30,854 nucleotides of DNA from PNAI01 sp964575715 (GCA_964575715.1 CAZNSG010000322.1:1-30854), one strand, 5' to 3'; shown: positions 7,948 through 14,856, counted from the stretch's first letter. Made by a program: numbers and translations. Notes: generated from the sequence alone by a model not told the origin.

Positions 7948-8586
7948 ATGCCGTCGCGCCGCCCACTGGCCCTGTTACTGATCTCACTCGCGCTCGGCGG
8001 CTGCGCTTTCCAGCTGCCGTGGATGACATCGACGCCGGGCGGCGACAAGGTCTCCGCAAACGTGACCGATCATGCCAATGTGGCGCGCAAACAGACATCA
8101 AACCCGCCGCGCGTTGCGGCGGCGGTAAGCAGCGGTCCGTACCGGCTTGATTCCGGCGATCGGGTTCGCGTCGTGGTGTCCGGGCAGGATGCGTTGAGTA
8201 ATTCCTATGCAGTCAATGGCAACGGCGCGATCGATATCCCATCAATCGGCATGGTGACGGCGCGCGGGCTCAACACCATCCAATTGTCCGGCGCGATTGC
8301 GCGCCGGCTCAAACAGAACAATGTGCGCGAGCCGCATGTGGCGGTGCAGATCGAGACCTATCGGCCGTTCACCATCAAGGGTGAAGTCGCCAATCCGGGC
8401 CAGTACCCATACGTCAACAACATGACGACGGAAACTGCGATCGATATCGCAGGCGGGTTGAAAAAAAGCTCCGACAAGAGCGCCGTTACGGTGAGCAATC
8501 CGGACGGCGATGCGACGCGCGTGCCGGCGCCGCTCGGCAGTCCGGTGCTCCCGGGCGATACCGTCACCGTGACGGAAGAGCGCTGA
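7948..8586 (+). CDS. Orphan polysaccharide-export lipoprotein (Wza/Poly_export family)
   Basis: The product is about 212 residues. It opens with a lipoprotein signal (PLALLLISLALGGC, lipobox LGGC), so it should be anchored in the outer membrane or periplasm. The export domain follows (YRLDSGDRVRVVVSGQ ... GAIDIPSIGMV), then an SLBB-like segment (PFTIKGEVANPGQYPY ... AIDIAGGL). Wza-type proteins form the outer-membrane channel for capsule or exopolysaccharide. I chose 7948, with GGGA eight bases upstream; an ATG at 7939 is also in frame. No glycosyltransferase or chain-length gene is nearby, so it is an orphan and may serve a locus elsewhere. Confidence 0.85.
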   Translation: MPSRRPLALLLISLALGGCAFQLPWMTSTPGGDKVSANVTDHANVARKQTSNPPRVAAAVSSGPYRLDSGDRVRVVVSGQDALSNSYAVNGNGAIDIPSIGMVTARGLNTIQLSGAIARRLKQNNVREPHVAVQIETYRPFTIKGEVANPGQYPYVNNMTTETAIDIAGGLKKSSDKSAVTVSNPDGDATRVPAPLGSPVLPGDTVTVTEER

Positions 8587-8617
8587 GCGGAATTTTTCGT
8601 AATCGCTTTTAGCCTTT

Positions 8618-8717
8618 GTCATTCCGGGGCGCCGCGAAGCGGCGAGCCCGGAATCCATAATCACAGACCGAGGTTATGGATTCCGGGCCCGGCCCTTTCG
8701 GGCCGTCCCGGAATGAC
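8618..8717. repeat. ~100-bp palindromic repeat (GTCATTCC family)
   Basis: It begins GTCATTCCGGG and ends with CCCGGAATGAC, and the inner GGAATCCATAA is matched by TTATGGATTCC. It can fold into a long interrupted hairpin. A sister copy is at 23476-23578 and a half copy starts at 23328. It lies between the convergent export-protein and hydrolase genes, where it could also act as a transcription barrier. Confidence 0.85.
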
Positions 8718-8742
8718 GTGACGAAGGCTCAACGCCTTCCTT

Positions 8743-9414
8743 TCAAGACATGTGCTTTTTCAGGAACGCCGTGGTGCGCTCCCAAGCGAGGTCGCGGCTC
8801 GGCTGGTGATAGCTGCCGCGCTCGTCGCAATGGAAGCCGTGGCCGGCGTCCTGGTAGACAAAGATCTCACAGTCGGAACGCTTCTGCTTGATGATTTCAA
8901 TGTCGGCCAATGAAATGCTGTGATCGGTCGCGCCGAAATGCATTTGCGTCGGGCATTTCGGTTTCTCGTCGGCAAAAGCAACGATGCGGCCGCCGTAATA
9001 GGCAATGGCCGCGCTAAGGCCTGCAAGCCGCGCGGCGGCGAGAAACGCGATCGTGCCGCCCATGCAGAAGCCGACGATGGCGAGGGGACCTGCGGATTTG
9101 ATCTCCTTGATGGCGGCGTCGGTGTCGCGCAGCATGGCGTCCCAATCGGGCTTGGCGACGAATTTGCGCGCGTTCTCGATCTCGGGCGGGGTATAGCCGC
9201 ACTCGAAATTGCGCTGGGAGCGGTCGAACAGCGCGGGCGCCACCGCCACATAGCCCTCATTGGCAAACCGATCGCAGACCGCGCGGATGTGCTGGTTGAC
9301 GCCGAAGATTTCCTGAACGACCACGATGCCGCCTTTAGGTGCGCCTTTCGGATCGGCGCGATAGGCGCCGAGCTGGTGCTTGTCGGCGGCGGTGAGTGAA
9401 AAATGCTTGCCCAA
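8743..9414 (-). CDS. Dienelactone hydrolase family protein
   Basis: An alpha/beta hydrolase of about 223 residues. Numbering from the chosen start, the triad is the nucleophile Cys117 in GFCMGG, Asp164 in FGATDHSI, and His192 in DAGHGF. Glu35 in VVVQEIFG is the conserved glutamate of true dienelactone hydrolases. Such enzymes open dienelactones in chlorocatechol pathways, but most genome copies have unknown esterase roles. I chose the TTG at 9414: GGGAGG lies six bases upstream, and the diverged copy of this 5' end at 14056-14151 keeps the same GGGAGG and TTG. A TTG at 9420 would sit directly against the GGGAGG. Its 5' region is duplicated on the far side of the ATPase insertion. Confidence 0.9.
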   Translation of the reverse strand: MGKHFSLTAADKHQLGAYRADPKGAPKGGIVVVQEIFGVNQHIRAVCDRFANEGYVAVAPALFDRSQRNFECGYTPPEIENARKFVAKPDWDAMLRDTDAAIKEIKSAGPLAIVGFCMGGTIAFLAAARLAGLSAAIAYYGGRIVAFADEKPKCPTQMHFGATDHSISLADIEIIKQKRSDCEIFVYQDAGHGFHCDERGSYHQPSRDLAWERTTAFLKKHMS

Positions 9415-9470
9415 GATCAACCTCCCATGTTGGCGTTCTATATCGATGGTTTAATCCGGTCCGACCCCGC
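9373..9470. repeat. Direct repeat copy 1 (5' end of the hydrolase gene)
   Basis: It covers the first ~14 codons, ribosome site and promoter region of the dienelactone hydrolase gene. About four in five positions match copy 2 at 14056-14151 in the same orientation, with two single-base gaps. Together the copies bracket the ATPase gene and the IS element. Confidence 0.85.
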
Positions 9471-9589
9471 CTTCAAAGTCTGCGGGCGCAACTCGTCAAA
9501 TACAAGAACCAAAGTCTAGCTCCAATAAACAACAGCCCCGATCCAACGCGACCTAGAAGTAAATCGGTAAGCGTAGTGCGATGTCGAAT

Positions 9590-10223
9590 TCAATCTAGTT
9601 CATCAGGCATCTGTCTTAAGATATTTTCCGCATCTTCCGGTACTTTTTCAAAGAGCTTCAAGAGCGCAGCCTCGTCGAGAACCGGCGCAGAGCGCATTTT
9701 GTCTTTTGCATTAGCATCTGAAACATCTATTTCTGAGAAACGGGATTCCATTTTTCTAAAATGAGCATAGCATCCGATATCAATCGCAAAGGCTTGGAAG
9801 TTTCCGGGTAAAGATTTGTGAGTGAGCGCACTTCCAGCATGATGGATAACTCGATAGTCCATCAAACGATTGAATAGGTTTCTCCAGCCCTCATTTTTCT
9901 GCAACAATTGTTCTTGCACAAGAAATACATTCGTTTTTCGAGAGATACAGAATTCCCGCAATACGTAGATTCCCGCGATTAAGGTGTCTTGCTCATCACC
10001 ATGAGAATCTTGTTTTAGCTCTTCAATGCGGCGCTCAAGATTTGAGCGGCTCAATACTCGAATTTCATCTTTTCCTACTGGTTCACCCTCACTTCGACTC
10101 ATTGCTTCAAGGAAAAGAGAGAGCACATCACGGGGCACCCCGCCGCCTGCCATCACAAGTCTCGAGAATCCCTCGCCCCTAAAAAGAGCCTTTAGTTCCT
10201 GCTCACTCATCCCGGCTCGTCGG
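9590..10223 (-). pseudogene. IS-interrupted ATPase gene, C-terminal part
   Basis: This is the 3' part of the ATPase gene whose 5' part is at 12942-13860. It reads ...RRAGMSEQELKAL, then about 208 residues to the stop at 9590. The content is mainly helical, with SNLERRIEELKQD and a LNRLMDYRVIHHAG segment that looks like a winged-helix or helical-bundle end of an AAA-type protein. The ORF can be opened with a TTG inside the IS end, but an in-frame TAA from the IS precedes it. Expression as a separate C-terminal fragment is therefore unlikely unless initiation occurs at the ATG within AGMSEQ. Lower GC and less biased codons than the flanking housekeeping genes suggest transfer. Confidence 0.8.
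10216..10223. repeat. 8-bp target site duplication, left
   Basis: CTCGTCGG directly abuts the left end of the IS element; an identical copy abuts the right end at 12942-12949. Eight base pairs is the usual target duplication of the IS1595 family. Confidence 0.9.
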
Positions 10224-10246
10224 GGCAATTATCTAGTTGACGTACC
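10224..10246 (+). repeat. Left terminal inverted repeat of the IS element
   Basis: A 23-bp sequence starting GGCAATTATC, identical in inverted orientation to 12919-12941. Identity stops abruptly after position 10246. Confidence 0.92.
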
Positions 10247-10286
10247 ATGGCACAAGATATAGCAAAACCTGGACAGGGCAGCAATC

Positions 10287-10868
10287 TCACGATGGGGGCT
10301 TGCGAGGCTGGCGCTCGTGTTGTCGAAGCTTGTCTGACGGACGCAGCTTTTTTGGAAAAGTCGAATATGGCGGGTGAGCTGACTTCTCGGATTTACCGTG
10401 CGATCGTACTGTACGATACCAATTATAGGCATTCCACCACTGCACTAACTCATCGACGCATTCGCCGATAGCGATGGCTATATTTTGGATATCATTCGCT
10501 GTGAGGTCTTTTGGTTTTCGCTCGCGGCCTCTTCGCTTATCAGTGAACCTAACTATATCCTTTGACTCGGTTGACTCGCTTAGCCAATGCAATATTTGAT
10601 TTCGGCCCGTCCTCACAGTTTTTACTCGCTCGAAAAGCCCATCTAAATCCTTTTTGAATTGCGCTAGTTCGGCACCGAGAGCCAAACGTAGAAGTTCAAC
10701 GAGGCGGTCAGAATTAACATTTTTTAAGATGAAAAGAGAGACGTCTTCCGGCTCAATGGTTAAATAGAGCAACGTATCAATGAGATGATCAAGTTCTGCA
10801 CTCTTTGCCGCCACGATTGCAATCGCAAAGTGGTGATCGTCTGAAAGATATGGTAATTTGATAGCCAT
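10287..10868 (-). CDS. HEPN-like protein, IS passenger
   Basis: A 193-residue, mostly alpha-helical protein with no Pfam family I can name. It contains GRNQILHW: Arg89, Asn90 and His94 form the R-N-x3-H (Rx4H) motif of HEPN domains, many of which are RNases in toxin-antitoxin, abortive infection or CRISPR systems. The motif sits after a long helix (LGAELAQFKKDLDGLFERVKTVRTG), as expected for HEPN. The tail after ~150 is basic and low in structure. The start at 10868 gives MAIKLPYLSDDHH. The ORF could extend upstream to 11036, but that would overlap the opposite-strand gene completely. Its ATG shares the palindrome CCATGG with the ATG of the plus-strand 60-aa ORF. No adjacent MNT antitoxin is visible. 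The function is inferred from one motif. Confidence 0.6.
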   Translation of the reverse strand: MAIKLPYLSDDHHFAIAIVAAKSAELDHLIDTLLYLTIEPEDVSLFILKNVNSDRLVELLRLALGAELAQFKKDLDGLFERVKTVRTGRNQILHWLSESTESKDIVRFTDKRRGRERKPKDLTANDIQNIAIAIGECVDELVQWWNAYNWYRTVRSHGKSEKSAHPPYSTFPKKLRPSDKLRQHERQPRKPPS

Positions 10869-11049
10869 GGCAAAATCTCGCGTTGAACATGATGGACGAA
10901 CTGAACGGGAAGCCCAGCAACTACGCGATGAAATTGCGCGCATCATGCTGCGCACACCACCCAAGCAGCAATCCGAAACGAAGTTCGGCAAGCCTAGATG
11001 GAAACGGGCGGCGAGTCCTAAGAAGGCTTCACGCAAAAAGCGTGATTAG
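10867..11049 (+). CDS. Small basic protein, IS passenger
   Basis: A 60-residue ORF beginning MAKSRVEHDGRTEREAQQ. It has a charged helical N-terminal half (REAQQLRDEIARIM) and a very basic C-terminal tail (WKRAASPKKASRKKRD), which suggests nucleic-acid or acidic-partner binding. Its start overlaps that of the opposite HEPN-like gene by two bases in CCATGG, so the two genes would have overlapping 5' ends and interfering transcription. The next gene on the same strand starts 42 bp downstream. Codon use looks natural, but the ribosome site is weak, and an ATG at 10858 is an alternative. I know no family for it. Confidence 0.5.
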   Translation: MAKSRVEHDGRTEREAQQLRDEIARIMLRTPPKQQSETKFGKPRWKRAASPKKASRKKRD

Positions 11050-11090
11050 TGTTATTCTCATGCCGCTAGTTGAGCGCGGGGAGAATAGCG

Positions 11091-11945
11091 ATGATTTATC
11101 AATTTGATCCGATTATTCTGAAATATGAAGGTCTTGAAACTGACCAACACATAATTGACCTCGGCCAACTCGGACAATCAATCCAAGGTGCAGCACGCTT
11201 GCTAGGAAGTGCGGGCACTCTTGTTGAGACAGGTCAGTATGTAAAGAAAGCGCCTGCATTGTCAGTGCGCGTTGTTGCGGGACCGCCTCGATCAGGCTCT
11301 TATGAATTTTTTGCCATCATTATGAGTGTGGCTCCCTTGGCCGCGCCAATGCTTCCAGTCATCGGAGATATTGCAAAATCTTCTGCGACAAAGGCTGTCA
11401 CTGGGATCGTAAATTATGCTATTGCAAAACTCGGGGGTCGAAAAAACGAGGCGCAAATGGCAATCGAGCTTGCGGAGAAAGCCCTTAACGAAATGGGGCA
11501 AACCTCAAGGACCGCAATCGAAGCGATAGAAAGGGTCGCGTTAAGTCAGCGACCCGCAGTAAGGCTTTTAGTTGCCCCAGTTGGTCAATCTTGCGCCACC
11601 GCGCAGATTGGCGAAATAAACAATGGAGCGATTGTAATCGACAAACCAACACGCACTGCGATTGAATCTCCTGAACCAATCGAGATTGGGGCAACTAGCA
11701 GTTTTGACATTCTACTTTCTGAATTAGATTTGAAAAATAAATCTTGCAAATTTTCTTTGCGCAACGATGATGATCCAGAACATCGAACTAATGGTGAAAT
11801 AACCGATCCAATCTTGCTTGCTCCGAACAATCCATATTCTGATGCCTTGGCTGCGCAAATATGGTTATCGGTTATTGGAAAGCCGCAATTAAAAGATGGA
11901 GAAATAGAGCGGCTATATATTGCTGATTTAGCCGCTCCAAAGTAG
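11091..11945 (+). CDS. Conserved-looking hypothetical protein, IS passenger
   Basis: A 284-residue protein I cannot name. The N-terminal part (IDLGQLGQSIQGAARLLG, then LSVRVVAGPPRSGSYEF) resembles hypothetical proteins I recall beside mobile elements. A hydrophobic stretch at ~80-95 (FFAIIMSVAPLAAPMLP) and a helical segment (QMAIELAEKALNEM) follow. The C-terminal half is beta-rich (DILLSELDLKNKSCKFSL) and ends IERLYIADLAAPK. The start at 11091 has GGGGAG with ideal spacing. It is convergent with the transposase, with only 13 bp between the stops, so it clearly lies inside the element. It may form an operon with the 60-aa ORF. GC content looks lower than in the housekeeping genes. Confidence 0.75.
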   Translation: MIYQFDPIILKYEGLETDQHIIDLGQLGQSIQGAARLLGSAGTLVETGQYVKKAPALSVRVVAGPPRSGSYEFFAIIMSVAPLAAPMLPVIGDIAKSSATKAVTGIVNYAIAKLGGRKNEAQMAIELAEKALNEMGQTSRTAIEAIERVALSQRPAVRLLVAPVGQSCATAQIGEINNGAIVIDKPTRTAIESPEPIEIGATSSFDILLSELDLKNKSCKFSLRNDDDPEHRTNGEITDPILLAPNNPYSDALAAQIWLSVIGKPQLKDGEIERLYIADLAAPK

Positions 11946-11958
11946 CTAACTTTTCGCT

Positions 11959-12876
11959 TTAAGCTTGCGCCAGCGTTTTTTCATCAGGCCGTCGATAGGT
12001 CAGGCGCTTGCCAACTGCACCCTTGATTGCCTGATCCCCGCGCTCGGTGTCGCCGATCCCGCGCCTGTTGTACCTAAAATCGAATTCCGCAAGGTACATC
12101 GGTAAATGCTGGTGCGAAATGTGATGGAACGTTCCGATCACTCCGCGCTTGAGGATAGAAAAATAATTCTCGGCATTATTTGTGTAGACATCGCCGCGAA
12201 CGTATTCCTCGATCGAATGATTGACGCTCGAATGTCTGTTAAATTTCTTTCCGATCTTCGGATAAATGTTCGAGTCGTCTGTCATTAGATGGGATTTCTT
12301 CGACACCTGCTTGCGTAACAGCGCATTCATTGTGCGAGAGTTGACCTTGTTGATTGGGAACGAGCGCACGTCGCCCTCGCGCTGAACGAGAGCAACCACG
12401 GCCTGCTTTGGTTTCACGCGACGGCTCTTGCGGTTTGTTGCCTTCCCACCAATGTAGGTTTCGTCAACCTCGACGGTCTTGAACTTGCCACCAAGCGGCC
12501 CTTCAAATTTCGCGGGCTTCATGGCTTCACGAATGCGATGGCACATAAACCATGCTGACTGGTACGCCATGCCTAGCTGGCGATGTAACTGATATGCGGA
12601 TACGCCCTTCTTGCTCGCCGCCATGGCGTGCATCGCGTAAAGCCACTTGTTCAGCGGAATATGGCTGCGCTCGAAAACGGTGCCCACAGTCACACTGAAA
12701 GGCTTCTCGCACTCGCGACATTTGTAGACACCAGGGCGTGTGCTCTCGCCTTCCAGCTTGGTCGCCTTGTCGATTACACCGCAATGCGGACAGATTGGAC
12801 CATCCGGCCATTGCAGGCGCTCGAAATGGTCGCGGGCCTTGTTCTCATCGCTGTAGATCGGATCGGTGATGTTCAT
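11959..12876 (-). CDS. IS1595-family transposase (ISXO2-like DDE domain)
   Basis: The enzyme cuts and rejoins the element ends. The 305-residue product has an N-terminal zinc ribbon with Cys29, Cys32, Cys53 and Cys56 (CPHC, CREC). The DDE domain follows: Asp138 in VEVDETYIGG, an acidic pair at 200-201 in MTDDSNIY, and Glu236 in TNNAENYFSILKRGVIGTFHH. The C-terminal FDFRYNRR segment is typical of the family. All parts look intact and full length, so the enzyme may be active. It starts at 12876, 43 bp inside the right inverted repeat. Its 3' end converges with the 284-aa passenger gene. Confidence 0.95.
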   Translation of the reverse strand: MNITDPIYSDENKARDHFERLQWPDGPICPHCGVIDKATKLEGESTRPGVYKCRECEKPFSVTVGTVFERSHIPLNKWLYAMHAMAASKKGVSAYQLHRQLGMAYQSAWFMCHRIREAMKPAKFEGPLGGKFKTVEVDETYIGGKATNRKSRRVKPKQAVVALVQREGDVRSFPINKVNSRTMNALLRKQVSKKSHLMTDDSNIYPKIGKKFNRHSSVNHSIEEYVRGDVYTNNAENYFSILKRGVIGTFHHISHQHLPMYLAEFDFRYNRRGIGDTERGDQAIKGAVGKRLTYRRPDEKTLAQA

Positions 12877-12918
12877 GGTCTTGCCTCAATGTTGAGACAA
12901 TCCTACACTTAGCGGTCC

Positions 12919-12941
12919 GGTACGTCAACTAGATAATTGCC
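12919..12941 (-). repeat. Right terminal inverted repeat of the IS element
   Basis: The inverted copy of the 23-bp left end, with no mismatch. It is followed directly by the target duplication at 12942-12949. Confidence 0.92.
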
Positions 12942-12949
12942 CTCGTCGG
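12942..12949. repeat. 8-bp target site duplication, right
   Basis: CTCGTCGG, identical to 10216-10223. One copy belongs to the interrupted ATPase gene. Confidence 0.9.
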
Positions 12950-13860
12950 CCATATTCTTTCAAAATTTGCCAATTCTGCGTACGAGTGCGCATAAAATCG
13001 CTGAAGGTATAGTCGATGTTTATAGGTTGGTAGTCGTGCCGCTCCTGCGCCCCGATTGGCTGACCTTCGCGATCTAAATACAAGGTCGACGCATGTCGGA
13101 TTGTTGCTATTTTGAAAAATAGCGGAACATCTTTGCAGAGACGATGTATGTAATCGACAACAAATGCCTGGTCCGCTCTTTTTAGGTGGTACAAGTCATC
13201 AATTTGAAGGAATATACTTTTTACGTTTGCGGATAGTTTAAAAAATTCTCGGAGATTATTTTTTAGTTCAGGCAGCCAGCGATCTAATTCTTGTAGTTTT
13301 TCGCGATGCAGTTTGAATGATCGTTCAGTCTGATCTTTGTTCTTCCGAGAGCCAGAGGCACTAATTTTGGCACCCACTTTCTTAAAAGCGCCTTTTGCTT
13401 CACCGGATGCAGCAATTTCATTTTCTCTAGCCAAGGTGTGTTTGACTTCTTCGTCCTCCGAATCCGGCGCATGGTGCATCTTTCTCAATTGAGATAAGAT
13501 GTTCTTCACAATCGATTTTGTCTGCCGTTTCCGACCAAACCAACCAGAGAGATTCCTATCGACTTCAGAGAACAGAGAAATAAGAATCTCGATTAAGACG
13601 TTAGGAAACGTGTGTTGCTTGAAATCTTCGCAGTTCAAATAGATCGATCGGATGTCTTCCCGAAGTTTTTTGGTTGAATCGTGCAACAAAAGCGTTTTTC
13701 CACAGCCTCGACGAGCAAAAATTGTGTGATTTTGGCGCGCGCTTGCGTCCTCCAATGCGTGCCCGACATTTATGTAAGTTATCGCTTCACCACCTAGCTG
13801 CACTCGCAGACCTTCAGTAATTAGCGCGCGAAGTCTGGCCATTTTTTTGTGATCGACCAT
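12942..13860 (-). pseudogene. IS-interrupted P-loop ATPase gene, N-terminal part
   Basis: This part encodes 306 native residues, followed in the current sequence by five residues from the IS end and a stop at 12925. Walker A is RRGCGKT (residues 50-56) and Walker B is IFLQIDD, with Asp221/Asp222. A sensor-like Arg lies in TIRHAS (~255). The layout resembles ORC/Cdc6-like AAA or STAND-type ATPases, several of which occur in accessory or defence settings; the exact family is uncertain. Removing the IS and one target copy joins GRR to AGMSEQ in frame and gives 514 residues. The retained fragment keeps the full nucleotide site but lacks the C-terminal domain, so it is probably inactive. The frame stays open upstream of the ATG to an amber codon at 13972. 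AT-richer than its surroundings. Confidence 0.85.
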
Positions 13861-13971
13861 GACGCTTGCAATTCCACCCGGAGCAATTGTTCCAACGGTT
13901 GTATTTTGGCATTCTTCACGTTTCGCGTCGAGGGCTTCTTCCTCCAGGCTCCGGTCGTTCTCGTCGCGCGG

Positions 13972-14097
13972 CTAGATCAGAGCCGCCACAAAAAGCAACG
14001 CTAGGACCACCAGCAGCAAGGATGGGTTGAGCGCAGCAAAACCCATCATTATGTCCTGATACTTATCGGCGGCGGTGAGTGAAAATTGCTTGCCCAA
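13972..14097 (-). CDS. Chimeric 41-aa ORF: hydrolase start joined to a membrane helix
   Basis: It starts at a TTG with GGGAGG five bases upstream, the same arrangement as the dienelactone hydrolase start. The first ~14 residues (GKQFSLTAADKYQ) match the hydrolase N-terminus, then the sequence changes to MMGFAALNPSLLLVVLALL..., a strong membrane helix, and ends at TAG. After the TAG the same frame is open for 37 codons into the ATPase start. It may be an expressed micro-protein, or merely a junction scar of the insertion. Confidence 0.3.
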   Translation of the reverse strand: MGKQFSLTAADKYQDIMMGFAALNPSLLLVVLALLFVAALI

Positions 14098-14151
14098 GTA
14101 ATCCTCCCACGTTGGCGTTTATATTGATTGTTTAATACGCTCGGGCCCCGC
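14056..14151. repeat. Direct repeat copy 2 (diverged 5' end of the hydrolase gene)
   Basis: It matches 9373-9470 in the same orientation at about four in five positions. It retains the promoter-side AT stretch, GGGAGG, the TTG start and about 14 hydrolase codons, then homology stops sharply at 14056. It marks the upstream boundary of the inserted ATPase module. Confidence 0.85.
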
Positions 14152-14195
14152 TCGCCAAGGCCCATTGAGGCCTTTCCTCATTCGCCAGCGGGCGC

Positions 14196-14459
14196 TCAAC
14201 GCAGTTTCGTAACCCTGACCGCGGCGTCAAGAGCAATCGAACGTCGTTTGCTCAGCATCTGGCGAAAGAGATTGGCCAGGTTCGGACAGAATTGGCCGAT
14301 CCGGATCGAAAGCTGCCGGGCGTGGTCGGCGAGATAGCGCTGTTGGCAACGATTACGCGTGCGGTCGGAGCAGAATTGCCGGCCGAAATGGCGGTAGCGG
14401 ACGAGGCCGAAGCGACCGTGACAATAAGCGCACCGATGCATCGCACGCTCCGCACGCAT
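14196..14459 (-). CDS. Small zinc-ribbon-like protein
   Basis: An 87-residue protein (81 if the ATG at 14441 is used, giving MHRCAYCHG). CAYC near the N-terminus and a second Cys-containing segment, FCSDRTRNRC, look like a small zinc ribbon. In relatives I remember, the second half reads CSDRCRNR, with a CxxxC pair. Here a Thr sits at the first of those spacings and another Cys follows, so metal binding may be altered. The rest is basic and helical. It starts one base after the stop of the upstream gene, suggesting co-transcription. The function is unknown. Confidence 0.6.
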   Translation of the reverse strand: MRAERAMHRCAYCHGRFGLVRYRHFGRQFCSDRTRNRCQQRYLADHARQLSIRIGQFCPNLANLFRQMLSKRRSIALDAAVRVTKLR

Positions 14460-14460
14460 G

Positions 14461-14856
14461 TCACGCCACCCGCTCGTCGATCTTGAACACGGTGAATTGC
14501 ACGACCGGCGTGATGTTCAGGACACCGTGCGGCGTCACGCGTCCGACGACCAGAATGCGCGCGACGATGTACGTGCCCTGTGCGTTTGCCGCCTTGGACA
14601 CGTCGTTGCCGCGCAGATAAGCCACCGAGATGACACCGCACGCGCTGTTGCTTTTGGCCTCGATGTTGACCTGCCTCACCGTCTCGTGGGTGCTGCCCTT
14701 GAACAGGGCGATGTAGCGTTCCGCCTGTTCGGCGGTGTCGCAGATCACGCCGCTGCCGGTTTCGATTTCCTGCGCGAGCGCCGGCTGCACGGTCGCCAGC
14801 AGGGCCAGTACCAGTCCGCGCCACAAGGCACGGCCAATCATGATGCGCTTGCACAT
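14461..14856 (-). CDS. Secreted hypothetical protein
   Basis: A 131-residue product with a signal peptide (MCKRIMIGRALWRG, hydrophobic LVLALLATV, cleavage near ALAQ). The mature part is small and beta-rich, with two cysteines, CDTAEQ and SACGV, that could form a disulfide. No family recognised. The start at 14856 has GAGGAGA just upstream; the ORF opens far earlier, at 15069, but that part overlaps the next gene's end and has no ribosome site. It is followed at once by the zinc-ribbon-like gene. Confidence 0.75.
   Translation of the reverse strand: MCKRIMIGRALWRGLVLALLATVQPALAQEIETGSGVICDTAEQAERYIALFKGSTHETVRQVNIEAKSNSACGVISVAYLRGNDVSKAANAQGTYIVARILVVGRVTPHGVLNITPVVQFTVFKIDERVA

Larger units (their letters stand above)
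10224..12941 (-). mobile_element. IS1595-type transposable element with passenger genes (2,718 bp)
   Basis: The element has 23-bp perfect terminal inverted repeats beginning GGCAATTATC (10224-10246 and 12919-12941) and is flanked by the duplicated target CTCGTCGG. It contains one IS1595-type transposase at the right end and three further ORFs: a HEPN-like gene, a 60-aa basic ORF, and a 284-aa gene. It interrupts an ATPase gene. Simple members of this family with one transposase gene are about 1 kb; larger members with passenger genes are known. The intact transposase ORF, identical repeats and exact target copies suggest recent insertion and possibly a still active element. Confidence 0.93.

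Noticed and set aside
10868..11036. 249-residue version of the HEPN-like protein starting at 11036
   Set aside because: The first 56 residues are Cys/Ser/Arg-rich shadow sequence opposite the 60-aa ORF; the family-like part starts at MAIKLPY.
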